From the NCBI GenBank assembly GCA_027449725.1, contig DAIDLB010000162.1, positions 1-6,908 on the forward strand: a stretch of DNA of 6,908 nt, read 5' to 3'. A program made the translations under genes and the position numbers. The notes beneath the pieces are model-generated. The model was not told the origin of the DNA and did not search any database. It was given only the letters and a program-made list of their open reading frames with translations. The DNA is from Chlamydiota bacterium (GTDB lineage: Bacteria; Chlamydiota; Chlamydiia; Chlamydiales; SM23-39). Positions 5,652-6,908 of this stretch are shown one piece after another (position 1 is the stretch's first letter; each line of letters opens with the position of its first letter).

Positions 5652-6797
5652 TCAGTCAGGAATTTTCAGCAAGACCCTGGTGAGAAGCCCTCTATGATCC
5701 GAAAGGGCATCTTCTAGGAACTGTTCCCCGTCAAAGCCCGTTTCGATCAGCTCGGTTTCCAAAGAACGGACGGAGCCCTTTAAACACATCGTATGGTCCA
5801 GGTTGAGAGGACCGGAAACCGGCTTTCCGGTCAGCCGGGCGCAAAAACCGTCTCCGCCCCAAGTCTTTTCGGAATACAGATCGTTCTTTTCAAAGAGCGA
5901 ATGCCACTCACTCTGCAAAAACTCGGGATCGTCGAGGTTGAGATCGCCGACAGCCAGGACACAGCGGCCTTGAATCCCCTGGACCTTCTCTACGAGCATC
6001 TCCATCTGGGCCGCCCTTGCCTGCACCTCTTCTTCCGTAGGAAATTCGGGCTGCTCGGAGTGCTGCAGATGGGTCGCTGCGATCGTGGCGAAGCGCGTTC
6101 CTTCGCTCTCCAAATCGAACGTAAAGATCCCTTTGGAAGCGTGTTTGGTGCGGCCGATGAGGAGATCCTCCGGAAACTGCGTAAATTCGGGATTGGCGAC
6201 TCTATACTTGCTTGCGACAAAGATCCCGGACGGGGGGCCCAGGGCCTTGGGCCCGATATTATAGTAAAGATGGCTGTATCCGGCTCTCTTTAGCTCTTCC
6301 GACAACTTCACAGCGGCCTGAAGGTCGAAGGTTTCGTAGAGGCAGTTCACGTCTGCATTTGTCTCAATGATCTTGCGGGCCACAGCATCGACTCGCGATG
6401 CCCACGGCATCACTCCCCCGTCGCTGATCGGATAGCCGCCTGCAACGCAGCAGACATTCCAGGAAAGGAGAGTAAACGACCGTTCGGACGAGAGGCCTTT
6501 TTCTTCTGCCGTCCCTCTCTCAGAGAGAAAGGGACGGGGCTGCCAGTAGCTCCCCAAAGCGCGGAGCGCGATCCCGCCAGGAGCAGCCAGGCTGCCGAAG
6601 AGACCCAAGCATCCCGCCAATGCGCCGAGGAAAAACTGCCTTGCGAGACGGGTGACTTTCCCCTCATTCGGGTGGAGCACATCTACGATCTGAAATCTTC
6701 GAAAATATTCGTGCGCCTTGCAGATCGGGTCGCTCAGCTTGGACGCTACCCAAAATGCAGTCGAGGAAAGATCAACTTCTACAGATGCAATGCTCAC
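5652..6797 (-). CDS. Membrane-anchored EEP-family hydrolase resembling neutral sphingomyelinase
   Basis: 381 residues from a GTG at 6797; TAGG lies close upstream and no better start is seen. A hydrophobic stretch at about 56-81 (FLGALAGCLGLFGSLAAPGG and onward) would anchor the protein in a membrane or form a re-entrant hairpin. The catalytic domain runs from about 106 to the end, in canonical order: Asn114 in LSWNVC, Glu155 in CLYETFD, His243 in ATHLQHS, Asp285/Asn287 in GDLNLDD, Asp334 in NLDHTM, Ser366-Asp367-His368 near the end. Several words match neutral sphingomyelinases, which cleave sphingomyelin to ceramide and phosphocholine: YETFDLQAAVKL (compare EVFDKRAA...L), SGIFVASKY, HASKGIFTF and THLQ. 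The hydrophobic segment ahead of the domain also recalls nSMase2. Lipid phosphodiesterase activity on host or vacuole membranes is therefore a reasonable hypothesis; nuclease or phosphatase activity is the alternative. The Ser-rich N-terminus (MSIASVEVDLSSTAFW) could be a secretion signal, which cannot be tested here. A terminator follows at 5556-5586. Confidence 0.9.
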   Translation of the reverse strand: MSIASVEVDLSSTAFWVASKLSDPICKAHEYFRRFQIVDVLHPNEGKVTRLARQFFLGALAGCLGLFGSLAAPGGIALRALGSYWQPRPFLSERGTAEEKGLSSERSFTLLSWNVCCVAGGYPISDGGVMPWASRVDAVARKIIETNADVNCLYETFDLQAAVKLSEELKRAGYSHLYYNIGPKALGPPSGIFVASKYRVANPEFTQFPEDLLIGRTKHASKGIFTFDLESEGTRFATIAATHLQHSEQPEFPTEEEVQARAAQMEMLVEKVQGIQGRCVLAVGDLNLDDPEFLQSEWHSLFEKNDLYSEKTWGGDGFCARLTGKPVSGPLNLDHTMCLKGSVRSLETELIETGFDGEQFLEDALSDHRGLLTRVLLKIPD

Positions 6798-6908
6798 GGC
6801 CTAAAAGAATACTCAAAATAGCCACAAAGAAAAAACTAAAATAATTTTTTTAATTGCAGAAAACAGACTGATCGAAGAAATTATCTGATACAAAACTACG
6901 GTGTCTTA
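6798..6908. other. A/T-rich non-coding region upstream of the sphingomyelinase-like gene
   Basis: These 111 bases contain no open frame of note and are markedly A/T-rich, with a poly-T run at 6844-6850. They are the presumed promoter region of the minus-strand gene starting at 6797. I examined them for a -35/-10 pair; GATAAT-like and TATTCT-like hexamers occur but none has a good partner at 16-18 bases, so I do not place a promoter. Confidence 0.5.

Noticed and set aside
5793..6293. Plus-strand open frame opposite the sphingomyelinase-like gene
   Set aside because: No recognisable motifs; the minus strand encodes all six EEP motifs in this stretch.

Overview
The window carries seven protein-coding genes on both strands, densely packed with short A/T-rich gaps between gene bodies of fairly balanced base composition. 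No rRNA, tRNA, CRISPR array, insertion sequence or integrase is visible. The gene mix suggests a host-associated, possibly obligate intracellular bacterium: two different MFS permeases, two endonuclease/exonuclease/phosphatase (EEP, DNase I-fold) enzymes, one resembling neutral sphingomyelinase, an exported alpha/beta hydrolase and a small two-helix membrane protein. My best guess is an environmental member of the Chlamydiota (Parachlamydiales-like). This is an inference from the style of the proteins and not from a marker gene; a Legionella/Coxiella-like lineage is the main alternative.

Layout, left to right. (1) 1-998, minus: exported alpha/beta hydrolase (dienelactone hydrolase / PAF-acetylhydrolase-like), cut by the left edge. 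(2) 1059-1856, plus: conserved exported protein with a lysozyme-like Glu...GIGH motif. (3) 1780-3039, minus: 12-helix MFS permease, converging on gene 2 with a 77-base coding overlap. (4) 3095-3988, plus: EEP-family enzyme whose SDH motif, normally the last catalytic motif, lies at residues 21-23, ahead of the first motif. It looks like a circular permutant. (5) 3914-4252 (or up to 4300), minus: small two-TM protein, converging on gene 4 with a 75-base overlap. (6) 4313-5539, minus: Bcr/CflA-type MFS drug-efflux permease. (7) 5652-6797, minus: membrane-anchored EEP enzyme with canonical motif order and several neutral-sphingomyelinase hallmarks. An intrinsic terminator (5556-5586) follows gene 7 and lies just ahead of gene 6. 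The last 111 bases are A/T-rich and carry no gene.

How they fit together: genes 7, 6 and 5 run the same way, but the terminator after gene 7 suggests that gene 6, perhaps with gene 5, is a separate unit. Genes 1/2 and 3/4 are divergent pairs with gaps of 60 and 55 bases; genes 2/3 and 4/5 are convergent pairs that overlap in their last ~25 codons. No single pathway ties them together. The common theme is membrane transport plus exported or membrane-anchored hydrolases that could act on lipids, phosphoesters or cell wall. The two observations most worth following are the apparently permuted EEP enzyme and the sphingomyelinase-like EEP enzyme less than 2 kb away.
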